A stretch of DNA of 33,883 nucleotides from Saprolegnia diclina VS20 (lineage: Eukaryota; Oomycota; Saprolegniomycetes; Saprolegniales; Saprolegniaceae): NCBI RefSeq assembly GCF_000281045.1, contig NW_008246074.1, forward strand, positions 858,741 through 892,623. Reading direction: 5' to 3'. The notes below the pieces were generated by a model. It worked only from the letters and a program-made list of their open reading frames with translations. It searched no databases and was not told the DNA's origin. Each line of letters starts with the position of its first letter. Positions within the stretch are counted from its first letter, which is position 1. The translations under genes were made by a program, and so were the position numbers. Below are positions 31,596 through 33,883 of this stretch, in pieces.

Positions 31596-33492
31596 ATGGT
31601 TGTCAGCAAGTTGCTTCGTATGGCCGACGTCGTTGCAGCGACTGTCGCTGCGCTCACCGGCGGCCTCGCGCTGGTCGGCGTCCGCTTTCTCCGACGCGGC
31701 CAGGCGCTTCGGGCGCTGCCAGGGCCCCGCAGCACGAGCGTCGTCTACGGGAACGCGTACGGTCTCGAAGCGCTGGTCACTTGACTCAGCGTCTTTTGCA
31801 GGCGCGAGTTTGGCAAGACGCGCTGGCACGACGGCCAGCGCTTCCCGGCGCCATTTGTCTCGTGGTATAGTCCTCGGTCCACCACTGTCGACGTTTCAAC
31901 AGATGTCGTAGGCAAAACGACTTTGGCGGCGCGTTTCACTACCGGGTGTTCTGGCACCACCGCGTCAATCTCAGCGATCCAACGTCGCTCCAGCATGTGT
32001 TTGTGGTCAACGCGGCCAACTACCCCCGCGCCAGCATTCCGCGGGCGCTCTTTCAAGTACGATGCTTCCCCTTGTGTGTTGAGTGCTGCATATTTTGTTG
32101 GGCTAGAATTTGCTTGGTGGCGACGGTCTCCTGAGCTCGGAAGACCCGGCGCACGCGGCGCAACGCAAGCGCCTCAACCCTCACTTTGCTCAGTCGATCT
32201 TCAAAGGGTACATTCCAGTGTTTGCGGGCGAGACCGAGACGCTCGCCTCGACGCTGGGCACGCTAACCGGACCAGTGTCGGTTCCGGACTGTACGTTCTG
32301 TCTCGCGTAGGAGGTGCGAGCTTTGTGTGTAGTGATGACGCGCCTGACGCTCAACATCATTGGCAAAACCGCGTTCGGCTATGACTTTGAAACGCTCGAC
32401 CCGACAAACAAACGGGCAGCGATCGCTCTCGAGGCCTTTGAGAAGCTCAACACGCCACCGCGCTTCCTCTACACGCTCGGCCTGACGCTATTACCCGGGT
32501 TCCAACACTGGCCGCTACCCTACTTGCGGCAGATCCAAACCGCCAAGTCGACGCTCTTTCGCATCGTCGATGACGTGATTGCACACAAGGTGGCGTCACC
32601 GGCGCCGGCCCGCGACCTTCTCGACCTCTTGCTGGCCGACGCGGCGATGACGCCCACCGAAGCCCGGGTGCACGTCATGACGTTTATGTTTGCGGGCCAC
32701 GAGACGACGAGCAACACGCTCTCCTGGGTGTTGGCGATGCTGGCGACGCACCCTGCTGTCGAAGCCGCGGTCGTCGACGAGTGCCGTCGCGCCTTGGCCA
32801 ACGCCGGCGGTGCCGTGTCGTGGCAGACGCTAAGCGACCTCCCTCTGCTCACAGCGACGATCTATGAGACTCTGCGTCTGTACCCGACGGCTCCATTCAT
32901 CACGACCCGTCATTGCGTTGCCGATGATTCGATTCCGCGCACGGACGATGCTCCGTTCTTCATGCCCGCGGTAGTTGAGTGCTTTTGCTGCAAAGCACGG
33001 ACGCAGTCGAGAGGTGTGTAGGGAGCGCACGTGTCGTTTAGCGTCGGCGCCATCCACCGGAATCCACGATACTGGACCAACCCTGATGCGTTTGTGCCCC
33101 GTACGTTCTCGCGGTTGTTGCTTGTGACCTGAGACGCAATATGCGTGTGCCTCTAGAGCGATTTCTGGACGACTCGACGGAAGCTCTCGCCGACAAGGCG
33201 CTCCGAAACGGCAAGGGCAATACGTTCACGTACATGCCGTTCAGTGCCGGTAGGATCCTGTCCGAGCTGCCGCACGTGTGAGCGGATCGTAGGCGCCAAG
33301 AACTGCATCGGGAAGCGCTTTGCCATTGCTGAGATGCAGACTGTGCTCCTCCAGTTGCTTCCCAAGTATGCTTTCACATTGGCGACCGATGCCAACCTTC
33401 ACCCGAAACTGACGGGCGTCACGATCAAGCCGAGCAACTTGGTGATGCACATATCGCGTCGCGCGCCATCTTGTGCCGCAACTCTGTTCTGA
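31596..33492 (+). CDS. Cytochrome P450 monooxygenase, membrane-anchored
   Basis: Haem-thiolate monooxygenase, probably on the endoplasmic reticulum; the substrate cannot be told. Eight exons, 31596-31756, 31802-31864, 31912-32056, 32107-32290, 32333-32970, 33022-33100, 33157-33249 and 33293-33492, give 520 residues. A hydrophobic anchor lies at about residues 9-32 and is followed by basic residues and the proline hinge LPGPRS. The I-helix oxygen-activation motif AGHETT is at 305-310, the K-helix ExxR (ETLR) at 363-366, and the haem-binding loop FSAGAKNCIG has its iron ligand at Cys459. The meander motif reads VPQRF where PERF is usual; the Arg is kept. The first donor is placed at 31757 (GTACGG) because this gives GNAREFG, the normal P450 reading; a donor at 31773 would break the frame. 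The start may instead be the ATG at 31620. All key motifs are intact. Confidence 0.9.
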
Positions 33493-33883
33493 GCGTGCCA
33501 GCATTGCGCGCCTTTTCGCTGAGGAAAGATCTCCGACACCAGTCAACGAACCCGTCGCAATGGATATGTCATCGTGACATGTCGACTTAAAGACTCGAAA
33601 TTGGCTGGTCGATGCTTGGTGCGCATGGGGCAGTGAACACTCCGACTAGAAAGTGGGCGACATACTCGTTAGAGACACGCAACATACGCTAAAGCGCAGC
33701 ATATCATCGCAAAGCTCCGCACACGGTGCGATCCAAAGCAGTGCGCGAGCTTGAAGCGGTCCATCGGGCCGACGCACGTGGCCTATTGGGGGCAGTCTCC
33801 GTGGCTTCGTCGATACAAAAGTCGTAGTTCGCTGCCGTACGAGATAGCAACTTTTGCAGTGTCCTTAGTTGTCGACGCCCACC
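33493..33883. other. Gene-free right end of the window
   Basis: 391 bp after the P450 stop. Short open frames show no similarity. A TTTTGCAG at about 33853-33860 looks like a splice acceptor and might belong to a gene outside the window, but nothing else supports that. Confidence 0.4.

Noticed and set aside
31773-31801. A donor at 31773 for the first P450 intron
   Set aside because: It puts the next exon in the wrong frame; the donor at 31757 gives the expected P450 sequence and a normal 45 nt intron.
1-33883. Canonical oomycete initiator element (TCATT-type Inr) ahead of the genes
   Set aside because: A few TCAT strings occur upstream of starts, but none matched the longer consensus in the right strand and position well enough to annotate.

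Overview
This 33.9 kb window looks like nuclear DNA of an oomycete, most probably a water mould of the Saprolegniales (Saprolegnia, Achlya or Aphanomyces type). The evidence is GC-rich exons, tightly packed genes on both strands, a flagellar outer-arm dynein (zoospore motility), a 7TM-RGS receptor, and introns that are all 39-62 nt long, mostly with GTAC-type donors and TAG acceptors. The genus call is inference. Exons were joined by hand from reading frame, splice signals and family conservation; every multi-exon model sums to a multiple of three.

Layout, left to right: a possible 3' end of a plus-strand gene (2-82); a single-exon D-lactate dehydrogenase (minus, 582-1580); a divergent 733 bp spacer; a 22-exon Kelch-IPT-filamin dynein heavy chain (plus, 2314-15622); exportin-T (plus, 5 exons, 16386-19495); a seven-transmembrane protein fused to an RGS domain (plus, 3 exons, 19908-21576); homogentisate 1,2-dioxygenase (minus, single exon, 21670-23016); a cysteine-rich, secreted and probably GPI-anchored protein (plus, 4 exons, 23919-24765); a SAP-DCN1 cullin-neddylation protein (minus, 4 exons, 24793-25730); a 1441-residue protein with three PHD-ePHD cassettes and two AT-hooks (plus, 3 exons, 26733-31154); and a membrane-anchored cytochrome P450 (plus, 8 exons, 31596-33492). 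The last 390 bases hold no gene I can support.

The genes do not form a pathway. This is an ordinary eukaryotic neighbourhood of metabolism (D-LDH, HGD, P450), motility (dynein), RNA transport (exportin-T), signalling (7TM-RGS), surface biology (GPI protein), ubiquitin-like regulation (DCN1) and chromatin (PHD protein). Two pairs of genes are tail-to-tail with very short gaps (93 and 27 nt between stop codons). CCAAT boxes of the form CCAATC recur in most gene-free spacers, including an inverted pair just ahead of exportin-T.

The most notable points are: a SAP domain in place of the usual UBA on the DCN1 protein; a 46 nt intron in the GPI protein whose retention would swap the GPI tail for a hydrophilic one; the three-fold PHD-ePHD architecture; and the recurrent extended CCAAT element. 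No mobile element, CRISPR array, tRNA or rRNA was recognised.
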